This document shows, in pieces, positions 18,101-25,322 of a stretch of 25,322 bases of DNA. Position 1 is the stretch's first letter. Each line of letters starts with the position of its first letter. The position numbers were made by a program, and so were the translations under genes. This DNA is from Heterotrichella gracilis. Its lineage: Eukaryota; Sar; Xanthophyceae; Tribonematales; Xanthonemataceae. The notes beneath the pieces were generated by a model. That model had not been told where the DNA came from. It saw only the letters and a program-made list of their open reading frames with translations, and ran no database searches. The stretch spans positions 1 through 25,322 of the forward strand of contig JAULBX010028924.1 in NCBI GenBank assembly GCA_032358255.1, in the 5' to 3' direction.

Positions 18101-21100
18101 AAGACTTGCATAAACAATCAGAAGAGCTTGCCATACAAGCACAAGCATTTCGCGCAGAAGCCAAAACTAAAAAAGGCCAAGAGAAGGATAATTTAATGCA
18201 ACAGGCCAAAACATTAGATGAACAAGCTGATCAAAAGAATATAGAGGCTGCCGAGCAAATTAAAAAAGACCATGAAGCTGTTCTGACAACTAACTCAGAG
18301 AACATTCAAAATCTGATCAATGAAAATAAAAGTTCTGACAGTGAACTGAATCAGGCAAAAGCCCTCAATGAAGAAGCCCTGAATGCCATGAAAAAAGCAG
18401 CGGATATTCGCGCAGAGGCCGCTACCTCCAGTAATACCGGTGCTAAACTTGGCGGATATAGCAATGCAGAAGAAAAGGAAGCGTATGCGATGTTAAAGCA
18501 ACAACAGGCCATTGATATTTTGATGAAAAGCAACCCGGTCTATAGTCTGAAAGTACCGGTGACTTCTACCAACAGTACCGCCAGCGGAGCAGACCCTAAA
18601 GCAGACTTGAATAATCAACTATCAACAGTTAATGCCGGCTTAACAGACTTAGCTTCCATTAAGACTGAATCCTATCAAAAGTTAAATGAGGCCAATCAAA
18701 CCGAAATTGATCAGGTCATTGCCGATTTAAAAAAGAATCCAGCCATTGAAAGTTCACCGGCTTTAAAAACAGAATTATTAAGTATTGAGAAAAAAGCAGA
18801 AGCAGCTAAATCTTACAAACAAACCGCTGATAACTCGACTGTTCCGAATGATAAACTGAACAACCTGGTTGTTTCGGTCAAGAAACAAAATGAGGTCCTG
18901 AAGCAACTCACAGTTATCAGTCAGTCTGCCAACGCATCTGCCGGTACTGCACCTGTGGCAAGCACTACAAGTGTTTCTGCTACTGCACCTGTTGAAAGTG
19001 GTACCAGCAGTTCTTCAAATGAACTGAACGAACTCGGACAACTTGGAGAAGTTAGCACTGAGGCGCCAAATTTAGGTGCTATTGCTGATCAGGACACGAG
19101 CGCTGCTCAGGTACTAACTTATTTTACAGTTAATACACCTTCTATATTAAGAAATCAAGAAGCCGGTTCACAAGCAAAAGCCTCTATACAACAATTAAAA
19201 AATTTAGAAGATCAAAACGCTGCTCTAACAGCTGAACTAAAGCGCGCTCAAAAAATGGCTGCCGGTGCAAACGCAGGTATTAGTAGTATTGCAGAAATGA
19301 ACGAGTATGCGGATGAATTGACGGAAGAAGCTGATCCATTAATGAATAAGGCCTTGGAGCTTAAAAAATCAGCAGAAAACAAAGAAGGCGAAGATAAAAC
19401 ATATGCATTGGCGCAAGCCAGACAATTGGAGATTGAATCGCAAGATAAACTTCTTGAAGCTTCCGAATTTAGACAAAAGGCCAACGAAAGTGAGTATAAA
19501 TCTAACAGTAAGGCACTCGATGAATTAATTGAAAAACTAAAAACCGATAGGCCTGAACTAGCTGTTCAAATGGAGGAACGAAGAGAAGCCTATGCCCCTC
19601 TTAAAACACAGGTAAAGAATTTACGTGAAGAAGCGAATGCGTTAAACAACAAAGCTGCTAAGTTAGGTGCCATTAGTAATGCCGAAGAAAAGGAGTTAGA
19701 GTTGATCACCAAACAAAAGGCCCTTTTAGAAGATCTTAAAAAACAATATCCTAATTATGTCGTAAAAGAGATTTCGACTAACAATCCGGAAGAGGAGATC
19801 GCCCAAATTCAAAAAGATCAAAGCCTGATCAAAGAAAAAGAATTTGCAGAGTTAACATCTCTTACCAACGCATTTAGTTTAGAATATGAGTCCGCAAAAA
19901 ATTCAGTCCCGCAACAATTGAGTCCGGCACAACAACAAGCCAAACAAAACGCTGATAATTTTAACGCTGAATCAAAAAAGCTCTTAATACAATCAGCTAG
20001 CATCACTAATTCTGCTGAAAAGTTTCAGGTGCTCAGTTTGGCGGCCAAATCGGGCAAACTGGCGGTTGACGAACTAAATAAAGTACTTCCTGCCGGCGAA
20101 CCTAACGAATTTGATGAATTAGCATCTATTGGAAGCAGATTGGGTTCAGACAATGAAACAACAACTAAAACCACAAAAACAGCTGTAAAAGTAGATGGCT
20201 TAGAAGTCGTTAAAGGAAACGCTTATTCTGCTTCTAATCCAATTCCGATGAATGCAAAAATGGATGATGGTTTGGTATTCAGAGTTCAGATCGGTGCTTT
20301 TAAAACGCAATTACCCAATAATGCGTTTAGAGGCTTAAGTCCGCTAAACGGTGAAACAACTGCCAGTGGTTACTACCGTTACACGGCCGGAAATTTCGGT
20401 CAGATTGAAAAAGCGAATGCTGTTAAAAATGATCTAAGAAATCTCGGTTATTCGGATGCCTTTGTAGTGGTTTATTATAACGGAAAACGTATTTCATTGG
20501 GAGAAGCAATGGCCATGATGGAAAAAGACGGCATCAAAATGGATCCGAATGCACCACAAACTGCCGGCATCACAGCCAATTCAAATGTTCCGAAAGCAAT
20601 CGTGAATCCGGCTATTCAAGAAAGTGTTGTGGTTACCAAAGAACTTGAACAAACCGATGGATTACTTTACACCATACAAATTGGTGTTTATACCAAACAA
20701 GTTTCTAAACCTCAGATCCTTCGTTTAAAACCTGTATTCAGAGAACAACTCACCAATGGTTTATACCGTTATACTGCCGGTATTTATATAGATTCAGACA
20801 GATTAATGGCCGATAAAAACAAGGTGGTTGAGATGGGAGTAAAAGACGCTTTTGTTTCCGCCTACTTAAATGGTAAACGTATTTCGTATGCAGAAGCCAA
20901 AGAAAAACAAGCAGCAGATGCCGGCATTAAACTGGAGCCGGAGAATCCGATCGTGTTCCCCGAAAAACAAGTGATCCCTGCTCCAAATCCATTTGAACAA
21001 TTAGTTGCTGCTAGTCCAAGCGCTATTGAGCCATTTAAGAATAGTGTGAGTTCCTATCCTGCTGCCACACCTGATAACGGGGTGAAAGAAAATGAGCAAG

Positions 21101-21369
21101 GAATAAGTTACAAGGTTCAGATTGGTGCTTTCAGTAAACAAGTTCCTGAAGATGTGGCTTCTAAATTTTCAGCCATTAAAAGTTGGCCAATTGATAATAA
21201 ACGCATCAATGGTTTGTTTATTTATAATGTTGGCAATTTCTCTGAAGCAAAATTTGCTAAAGCCTTAAAAGAAGAGATTGTTCGTTTGGGAATTAATGAT
21301 GCCTTTATCACCGTTTATCGTGATGGTCAGAAATTATACGGACCGGAGGCAGAGGGTTATTTAAGATAG
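15169..21369 (+). CDS. Giant PorE-like envelope scaffold: TPR, PD40, CRD, long coiled coil, three SPOR domains
   Basis: A 2066-residue exported protein, probably periplasmic. The signal peptide spans about residues 1-35 (hydrophobic core VVFLLLAVYCPVF, cut after SQ). TPR helices cover ~45-165 (AAKLFEEENYSAAYKLYSQL). PD40 blades cover ~212-355 (FLPNGSEVIYFSS; LHPNGTALYFASKGYNS). A carboxypeptidase-regulatory-like fold covers ~360-430 (GQVLPGEPAYDLASTIIVKD). Residues ~535-1690 are Ala/Glu/Lys/Gln-rich coiled coil with degenerate internal repeats. Three SPOR-type domains follow at ~1701-1785, ~1831-1912 and ~1978-2066, each opening with VQIG and having a YRYTAG or YNVG strand. The first part matches PorE, the T9SS protein that ends in a peptidoglycan-binding OmpA_C domain; here that domain is absent. 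SPOR domains classically bind peptide-stripped septal peptidoglycan, so a peptidoglycan-linked structural or secretion role is inferred. Confidence 0.85.
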   Translation: MVRGFLALVNFNRLPFVKKSVVFLLLAVYCPVFSQTSKSNEDLPKEAAKLFEEENYSAAYKLYSQLVSNYPKEPEYNFRLGVCMIYSEPNKKKSIEYLKFAVNNPDKTTKDALFYLAKAYHINYLFDEAISQYRQFKSSATGAQLKKFQVDKEISACENGKHLLSTITDIEVISKVALPESDYFRSYKKIGGKLLVKPDEFKTGVDKKKKEKSVVFLPNGSEVIYFSSYGENTTTGKDIYTSTKLPDGTYSKAEKVSGINTEFDEDYPFLHPNGTALYFASKGYNSMGGYDIFKSVFDTETNKWSAPVNMEFPINSPDDDFLFVTDSLETMAYFSTGRQSPPGKIDVLKVKTKRRPLDVLAIKGQVLPGEPAYDLASTIIVKDLFDQKEIGRYTADEQGNYTIEAPNGGKLLFTVETNGIETQSSQVTLPVASASRPCRQNISYEGGKLKVLNYFDEPAKDDDYLQYLSVIEKKAKLEVNEGERRPDLSEAKDSVSAPSTKTTKKPTITEEITSAPPKNIDNKQVAKLAKQDAQESKSDAAQLMRDYIAANEEAIKQKDAADKKRLEADAAIATAESIANESEKNTALDKAYDLKADAELDQSVSTQMLDFAVALDEDAKKKEKESELNAQYAKELENSAASKNNPASAEKLIALQNEIETLNKQGSSVENYFNNSKTKIEQKENQIKTIEETNAGIKSNLLEINSAIAEKEQELSETKKKSAKQSISAQISELKADQEEKEKQVSANDEQIRILNNELSAEKSGLDLATKISAENLSIAALDNAVNQKVTATYLQEKYKTKINVDDSGNLSNVNESSRQLAYYNKEIDAAIQNNKTELAKTKTKTGKQEINNEIKKLEAAKKQNTQQLAANNSRAKDLSKTQAVAAESASSTFVPLTAATAEEAVTKLDNLSKQLSVNENENFDYNAYQNPQAQSLKVEADAKINEAIAKQKILKDEINNSKQSIQSANSSSSSNIEDLHKQSEELAIQAQAFRAEAKTKKGQEKDNLMQQAKTLDEQADQKNIEAAEQIKKDHEAVLTTNSENIQNLINENKSSDSELNQAKALNEEALNAMKKAADIRAEAATSSNTGAKLGGYSNAEEKEAYAMLKQQQAIDILMKSNPVYSLKVPVTSTNSTASGADPKADLNNQLSTVNAGLTDLASIKTESYQKLNEANQTEIDQVIADLKKNPAIESSPALKTELLSIEKKAEAAKSYKQTADNSTVPNDKLNNLVVSVKKQNEVLKQLTVISQSANASAGTAPVASTTSVSATAPVESGTSSSSNELNELGQLGEVSTEAPNLGAIADQDTSAAQVLTYFTVNTPSILRNQEAGSQAKASIQQLKNLEDQNAALTAELKRAQKMAAGANAGISSIAEMNEYADELTEEADPLMNKALELKKSAENKEGEDKTYALAQARQLEIESQDKLLEASEFRQKANESEYKSNSKALDELIEKLKTDRPELAVQMEERREAYAPLKTQVKNLREEANALNNKAAKLGAISNAEEKELELITKQKALLEDLKKQYPNYVVKEISTNNPEEEIAQIQKDQSLIKEKEFAELTSLTNAFSLEYESAKNSVPQQLSPAQQQAKQNADNFNAESKKLLIQSASITNSAEKFQVLSLAAKSGKLAVDELNKVLPAGEPNEFDELASIGSRLGSDNETTTKTTKTAVKVDGLEVVKGNAYSASNPIPMNAKMDDGLVFRVQIGAFKTQLPNNAFRGLSPLNGETTASGYYRYTAGNFGQIEKANAVKNDLRNLGYSDAFVVVYYNGKRISLGEAMAMMEKDGIKMDPNAPQTAGITANSNVPKAIVNPAIQESVVVTKELEQTDGLLYTIQIGVYTKQVSKPQILRLKPVFREQLTNGLYRYTAGIYIDSDRLMADKNKVVEMGVKDAFVSAYLNGKRISYAEAKEKQAADAGIKLEPENPIVFPEKQVIPAPNPFEQLVAASPSAIEPFKNSVSSYPAATPDNGVKENEQGISYKVQIGAFSKQVPEDVASKFSAIKSWPIDNKRINGLFIYNVGNFSEAKFAKALKEEIVRLGINDAFITVYRDGQKLYGPEAEGYLR
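18121..19770 (+). repeat. Composite coiled-coil repeats inside the giant protein gene
   Basis: A two-part unit occurs twice. The first part (residues ~985-1029 and ~1381-1443) has the A-x2-L-x3-A pattern with KxGxxK and LxQAxxL. The second part (~1062-1129 and ~1474-1534) has RAEA or REEA, then AAKLG-type AKLG, SNAEEKE, a KQxxAxxxL helix and a PxY. Weaker relatives of the first part lie near residues 554-606 and 1591-1640. Confidence 0.65.
20269..21366 (+). repeat. Three SPOR-type domain repeats at the C-terminus of the giant protein
   Basis: Domains begin near 20269, 20662 and 21104. Each has a VQIGAF/VQIGVY first strand, an Arg/Lys-Tyr strand before (T)AG or VG, and a helix ending LGYSDAF, MGVKDAF or LGINDAF. 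A V-x-Y strand and a short GKRIS..EA-like tail follow (degenerate in the third). Confidence 0.8.
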
Positions 21370-21406
21370 GCATTGCTACCTTCATTTTATTTGGATACTA
21401 TTCAAA

Positions 21407-21443
21407 AAAAATCTCCGGAACAGACTAGTTACCGGAGATTTTT
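21407..21443. terminator. Bidirectional terminator between the giant protein gene and htpG
   Basis: The stem pairs 21407-21418 with 21432-21443 (AAAAATCTCCGG with its complement) around a 13-base loop, with an A-run before and a T-run after. Both convergent genes end close to it (21369 and 21463). Confidence 0.88.
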
Positions 21444-21462
21444 AATTTCAGATCAGGTTCAA

Positions 21463-23364
21463 TCAGATGAGCTCAACACTTCGTTTTATAAAACTAGTGA
21501 GCTTCTCCCCTTTTAATAATCCCTGAGAAAGTAAGGCCAGATCGGCTGCCTGTTTGGCAAGTGTCGATTGTTTTTCAAGATCCTTTTCATCGAGAATTTT
21601 TGTAATGAGGGGGTGATTTGAATTCACTACCAAATTATACATATCGGGCATGTTTCCATAAAAACTCATGGCTCCTCCACCAAGTTGATTCATGTCTTTC
21701 ATGCGGCGCATAAATTCGGGACGAGTAATGATCATTGGTGAATCTTTCTCGCTTAAATTTTCAAAAACCACACTAAATTGGTCTTTGCTAACCGCACTTT
21801 CAATGATCGGTTGAAGTGTTTTTTGTTGTTCCTCGGTAATTTTGCTGACAACATTTTCATCCTTGTTAATGAGTTTATCAATGGTATCGGCATCCACCCG
21901 TACAAATGAAATATCCTTTAATTTACCTTCTAACTGATTAATGTAATGAGGATCTAACATGGTCTCCATGAGTAATACCTCATAGCCCCTGCTCTGCGCA
22001 GCATCAATATAGGCATGTTGTTCCTGAATATTGGTGGCGTAAAGATAGATCAGTTTTTTATCCTTGTTTGTTTGAACCGCTTTTACCTTATTTTCAAATT
22101 CTTCGAAAGTATAAAACTGATCGTTTGTTGTTTTTAATAAGGCAAATTTGATCGCTTTTTCATAAAATTTTTCATCGCTGATCATTCCGTATTGAACGAA
22201 GATCTTAATGTCATCCCATTTCTTTTCAAAATCGGCACGTTCTTTTTTAAAGAGCTCTTCTAATTTATCAGCCACTTTTTTGGTGATGTGACCGGCAATT
22301 TTTTTCACATTGCCATCCGCCTGCAAATAACTTCTGCTAACATTTAAAGGAATATCCGGACTATCAATAACACCTCTTAATAGGGTTAAAAAATCGGGTA
22401 CAATATTTTCCACATTATCGGTAACAAACACCTGATTAGAATACAATTGGATTCTATCCTTTGGCATTTCTAATTTGTTGCTCAGTTTAGGAAAATAAAG
22501 AATACCGGTAAGATTAAAAGGGTAATCCACATTCAAATGAATCCAAAACAAAGGTTCTTCAAATTGCATCGGATAAAGTTCTCTGTAAAAACTTTTATAG
22601 TCTTCGTCCTTTAAATCTGCCGGTTTTTTTGTCCATGCCGGGTTTGGATTGTTAATGATATGATCTACTTCAATTTCTACATCTTTCACTTCTTCAGGCT
22701 TCTCCCCTTCTTTCGGTTCGGCTTTGATGCGTTCTTTTTTAGTTCCGAATTTTATTTCAACCGGTAAAAACTTACAGTATTTGGTTAATAGACCTTCAAT
22801 TTTAAAGTTCTCTAAAAACTCTTCACAATCATCGGCTATGTGTAAGATGATATTTGTGCCACGTTGTGTTCTATTTCCGATTTCTTCAATTTGATATTCG
22901 GGACTCCCATCGCACTCCCATCTTACTCCTTTTGCCCCATCTTTGTAGGATAATGAATAGATCTCTACTTTTTTAGCCACCATAAAGGCCGAATAAAATC
23001 CCAAGCCAAAATGACCTATAACGACATTTTTGTCAACCTTATCTTTGTATTTATTTACAAACTCTTCGGCACCACTAAAAGCAATTTGAGTGATATACGT
23101 TTCTACTTCATCCTTGGTCATACCAATACCTTTATCTTTAATGGTAATGGTTTTGCTACTTTTATCAACTTCTACTTCTATTTTGAGATCTCCCAGATCT
23201 CCCTTCACTTCTCCCATACTGGCCAGGGCTTTTAGCTTTTGAGTAGCATCTACCGCATTGCTTACCAGCTCTCTTAAAAAAATCTCATTATCGCTGTAAA
23301 GAAATTTTTTAATGATTGGGAAAATGTTTTCCGTTTGAACGTTTATTTTTCCTGTTGTATTCAT
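21463..23364 (-). CDS. htpG: Molecular chaperone HtpG (bacterial Hsp90)
   Basis: A cytosolic ATP-dependent chaperone dimer of 633 residues, normal for the family. The N-terminal GHKL ATPase domain opens GKINVQTENIFPIIKKFLYS. It has the catalytic glutamate and Mg-binding asparagine in ELVSNAVDA (E32, N36), the nucleotide-binding IKDKGIGMT, the lid motif GHFGLGFYSAFMVA and QRGTNIILH. The middle domain contains YPMQFEEPLFWIHLNVDYPF and the client/ATP arginine region LNVSRSYLQ. The C-terminal dimerisation domain ends at SFIKRSVELI. A short acidic/lysine-rich insert near residue 215-235 replaces the long charged linker of eukaryotic Hsp90. It is transcribed alone, divergent from the glycine-rich protein gene. 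No heat-shock operator was recognised. Confidence 0.97.
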   Translation of the reverse strand: MNTTGKINVQTENIFPIIKKFLYSDNEIFLRELVSNAVDATQKLKALASMGEVKGDLGDLKIEVEVDKSSKTITIKDKGIGMTKDEVETYITQIAFSGAEEFVNKYKDKVDKNVVIGHFGLGFYSAFMVAKKVEIYSLSYKDGAKGVRWECDGSPEYQIEEIGNRTQRGTNIILHIADDCEEFLENFKIEGLLTKYCKFLPVEIKFGTKKERIKAEPKEGEKPEEVKDVEIEVDHIINNPNPAWTKKPADLKDEDYKSFYRELYPMQFEEPLFWIHLNVDYPFNLTGILYFPKLSNKLEMPKDRIQLYSNQVFVTDNVENIVPDFLTLLRGVIDSPDIPLNVSRSYLQADGNVKKIAGHITKKVADKLEELFKKERADFEKKWDDIKIFVQYGMISDEKFYEKAIKFALLKTTNDQFYTFEEFENKVKAVQTNKDKKLIYLYATNIQEQHAYIDAAQSRGYEVLLMETMLDPHYINQLEGKLKDISFVRVDADTIDKLINKDENVVSKITEEQQKTLQPIIESAVSKDQFSVVFENLSEKDSPMIITRPEFMRRMKDMNQLGGGAMSFYGNMPDMYNLVVNSNHPLITKILDEKDLEKQSTLAKQAADLALLSQGLLKGEKLTSFIKRSVELI

Positions 23365-23399
23365 GGTTTGTGTTTATGATTCTAATTGCCCAACAACTG

Positions 23400-23433
23400 C
23401 AAAAACAATACCAATCAGAAATAAATGACAAAA
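23400..23433 (-). promoter_or_regulatory. Candidate htpG promoter
   Basis: On the minus strand TGTTTTTG (23407-23400; one mismatch to TAnnTTTG) lies 21 bases downstream of a TTTTG (23433-23429). The leader would be about 30 bases. It shares TATTGTTTTTGC with the efflux operon promoter. Confidence 0.35.
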
Positions 23434-23571
23434 TGGCAATGATGGTTTTTTTAGAATATTTGCTCCACTATTTCATCAAAACAAGTCATTTTAATAGAAT
23501 ATTTATAGAGAATGTCATCTTTTTTTTTATCTTTACTAGATTGATCATTCTACAATTTATTCCAAAAAAAA

Positions 23572-25322
23572 ATGAAAAAAAATCTCCAAAATTTTAAAAA
23601 GGGACTTGCTTTTATAGGGCTAGCCGTTTCCTTTTGTTTTAGTTCGAAAGCCCAGGTAACCGTATTAACGTTTACCCATACCGGAGCTCAACAAACCTTT
23701 ACGATTCCTGCCTGTGTTGGCACGATGACCATTGATGTGAGAGCGGCACAAGGTGGCGCAGGTGGCATGGCCGGTGCAAACGGCGGTGCTGTTAGAGGAA
23801 TTATTACCGCTACGCCAGGTCAGGTAATGTATATTAATGTTGGGGGTCAAGGTTCGGTTACAGCCGGTGGTTTTAACGGTGGCGGAGCAGGCGGCTCAAG
23901 TTCAAGCACTTCAGGTGCAGGCGGTGGCGGTGCTTCTGACATTCGCATAGGCGGTACTACTTTTTCAAATGTAATTATTGTTGCCGGTGCCGGTGGCGGT
24001 GGCGGTGGCGGCACCACTTATAGTCCTGCTTCAGGTGCCGGTGGATCAGGAACAAGTTATTCTACAAGCACTTATTCAGGATTTGGAGGCGCCGGCGCTA
24101 CAGGTGGCTGTGCTTCGGGAGCATCCGGTGGTCAAAACGGAGGTGCCGCAAGTTCTTATGGTTCCAGTGGTGGCGGCGGAGGTTTAACGAGTGGTGGCGG
24201 CGGAGGTGGCCAGCCAAGTTCAAGCACAGGAGGCTATGGTTGTAATGGGGTTTTCGGTGCCGGTGGTGCCGGTGGAGGTACTTCCTTTATCTGTGGCGGA
24301 GCAACCGGCGGCGTGAATGGCGGCGGTGGCGGAGGTGGCGGTTATTATGGCGGCGGTGGCGGCATGACCGGTACCGGAGGTTGTAATGGCGGTGGCGGAG
24401 GTGGATCTTCTTATATTAATACAACTCTTTTTTCTTCTGTTTCTTTTACCGGTGGCGTACAAACCGGACATGGTATTATTACTATGACATACGCTCTCAA
24501 TGGTGCTGGTGTTTCAGCCTCAACCAACACTAATTTTATTTGTTCAGGTTCAAGCGTTACTTTAACTGCAGGAAGCGTGGTAACTTATACCTGGTTGCCT
24601 GTTGGTTCTTTTGCCGGTTCAAATGCTTCAACAATTATTGACAGTCCTACTTCTACAACTTCTTATACTGTTTTAGGTACCAATTCAATTGGTTGTATTT
24701 CAAATACAGTTCTCACAGTTAATGTGAATGGTGCTGTGCCTAGTCTTACAGTTGTTAACTCTGCAACAGCCAGTAGCGGTATTTGTCCTGCTAAAACAGC
24801 AACTTTAACTGCCAGTGGTGCTTTAAGTTATAATTGGACCGGTGGAATTACCAATGGTGTTTCATTTGCGCCAACCGTTACTCAAACATACGTAGTAACC
24901 GGCTCAAACGCTTGTGGCACTTCTACAGCTGCAACTTCTATTTCTATTCATCCTTTACCTACTGTTGGTGCCGCGGTTAGTGTGCCAACCTTATGTTCTG
25001 GTTTATCAACTACCTTAACCGGAACCGGGAATGCCAATACATATACATGGACCGGTGGTATTACCAATGGTGTAGGATTCTCCCCTACTGCCAGTAACAA
25101 TTATACTGTAACAGGTACAAGCGCTCTTAATTGCACCGCAACAGCAATTGCGGGAATTACAGTAGTGACCACCCCTTCATTAACACCAACAGCTAATCCG
25201 ATCTCTATTTGTATTGGTAGTTCATCTACCTTAACTGCAACGGGAGCTACCAATTATACCTGGTTGCCAAACAATGCCAGCACCAACTCTATTGTGGTGT
25301 CGCCAACAGCGGTAGTTAATAC
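23572..25322 (+). CDS. Secreted glycine-rich-domain (ALK/LTK GRD-like) and Ig-repeat surface protein, 3' end beyond window
   Basis: The frame is open from ATG 23572 to the window edge (583 codons, no stop), so the protein is incomplete. The signal peptide is MKKNLQNFKKGLAFIGLAVS plus FCFSSKAQ. A glycine-rich domain follows (about residues 30-308): it opens with TFTHTGAQQTFTIPA, has YINVGGQG, GGFNGGGAGG, GGGGASDIR and VIIVAGAGGGGGGG, then a run of poly-Gly segments with scattered cysteines and closes GHGIITMTY. This order matches the bacterial Gly_rich family related to the glycine-rich domain of ALK and LTK receptors. At least three Ig-like modules of about 70 residues (from ~311, ~389 and ~462) and the start of a fourth follow, with C-x-G, LTA-x-G and Y-x-W signatures. 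A T9SS sorting domain probably lies beyond the edge. A role in adhesion or surface structure is inferred. Confidence 0.85.
   Translation, partial: MKKNLQNFKKGLAFIGLAVSFCFSSKAQVTVLTFTHTGAQQTFTIPACVGTMTIDVRAAQGGAGGMAGANGGAVRGIITATPGQVMYINVGGQGSVTAGGFNGGGAGGSSSSTSGAGGGGASDIRIGGTTFSNVIIVAGAGGGGGGGTTYSPASGAGGSGTSYSTSTYSGFGGAGATGGCASGASGGQNGGAASSYGSSGGGGGLTSGGGGGGQPSSSTGGYGCNGVFGAGGAGGGTSFICGGATGGVNGGGGGGGGYYGGGGGMTGTGGCNGGGGGGSSYINTTLFSSVSFTGGVQTGHGIITMTYALNGAGVSASTNTNFICSGSSVTLTAGSVVTYTWLPVGSFAGSNASTIIDSPTSTTSYTVLGTNSIGCISNTVLTVNVNGAVPSLTVVNSATASSGICPAKTATLTASGALSYNWTGGITNGVSFAPTVTQTYVVTGSNACGTSTAATSISIHPLPTVGAAVSVPTLCSGLSTTLTGTGNANTYTWTGGITNGVGFSPTASNNYTVTGTSALNCTATAIAGITVVTTPSLTPTANPISICIGSSSTLTATGATNYTWLPNNASTNSIVVSPTAVVN
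23747..24414 (+). repeat. Low-complexity GGT/GGC glycine-codon tract
   Basis: Dense imperfect repeats of GGTGGCGG and GGCGGAGG encode the poly-glycine stretches. The segment is far more GC-rich than its surroundings and leaves long open frames on other strands by composition alone. Such arrays are prone to slippage and to assembly error. Confidence 0.8.

Noticed and set aside
16754-20006. Minus-strand open frames of 60-104 codons opposite the coiled-coil region
   Set aside because: They arise from the Ala/Glu/Lys/Gln codon bias of the plus-strand gene and encode Ser/Cys/Leu-rich shadows.
23316-23597. Plus-strand 93-codon open frame between htpG and the glycine-rich protein gene
   Set aside because: It overlaps the start of htpG, the candidate htpG promoter and the start of the downstream gene, and encodes low-complexity Phe/Ile/Lys sequence.
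24220-24471. Minus-strand 83-codon Ser/Thr/Ala-rich frame opposite the glycine tract
   Set aside because: It is the complement of GGT/GGC glycine codons and is open because of composition, with no independent coding evidence.

Overview
The window looks like a chromosomal segment of a Bacteroidota bacterium, probably an environmental Flavobacteriia/Sphingobacteriia-like lineage. The evidence is: several secreted proteins end in a type IX secretion (T9SS) type A sorting domain with the YPNP signature; a large TPR/PD40 envelope protein resembles PorE; several promoters match the Bacteroidota -7 element TAnnTTTG with an upstream TTG; Shine-Dalgarno sequences are largely absent; and the DNA is AT-rich. 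I see no rRNA, tRNA, CRISPR, prophage or insertion sequence.

Layout. 1-320 is the 3' end of a beta-barrel-like protein. 365-5810 (minus strand) is a tripartite efflux operon transcribed HlyD adaptor, RND pump, TolC-family outer-membrane factor. The TolC gene is broken near its 3' end: the reading frame stops at 487, but an unmistakable TolC C-terminus continues in another frame to 365. 6022-7059 (+) is a secreted TolB-like PD40 protein. It converges, across a strong bidirectional terminator, on 7152-8105 (-), an outer-membrane beta-barrel protein. 8499-10409 (+) is a six-repeat kelch-like T9SS cargo. On the minus strand, 13120 down to 10426 carries pdhB, a GT4 glycosyltransferase and a P460-like cytochrome lipoprotein, with a terminator and promoter placed back to back just upstream of pdhB. 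13219-14721 (-) is another T9SS cargo of unknown function.

15169-21369 (+) encodes a 2066-residue protein: signal peptide, TPRs, PD40 propeller blades, a carboxypeptidase-regulatory-like fold, more than 1100 residues of helical coiled coil with internal repeats, and three SPOR-type domains. It reads like a PorE relative in which the single OmpA_C peptidoglycan anchor is replaced by a long helical region and a SPOR triplet. It converges on htpG (21463-23364, -) across a second bidirectional terminator. From 23572 (+) to the window edge runs an incomplete secreted protein with an ALK/LTK-type glycine-rich domain followed by tandem Ig-like modules.

Together the region is dominated by cell-envelope and surface functions (efflux, T9SS cargo, a peptidoglycan-linked scaffold, a glycosyltransferase), with two housekeeping genes (pdhB, htpG) interspersed. 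The best candidates for undescribed biology are the giant SPOR protein and the glycine-rich surface protein. The broken TolC gene is the best candidate for a real lesion, an assembly fault or, less likely, recoding.
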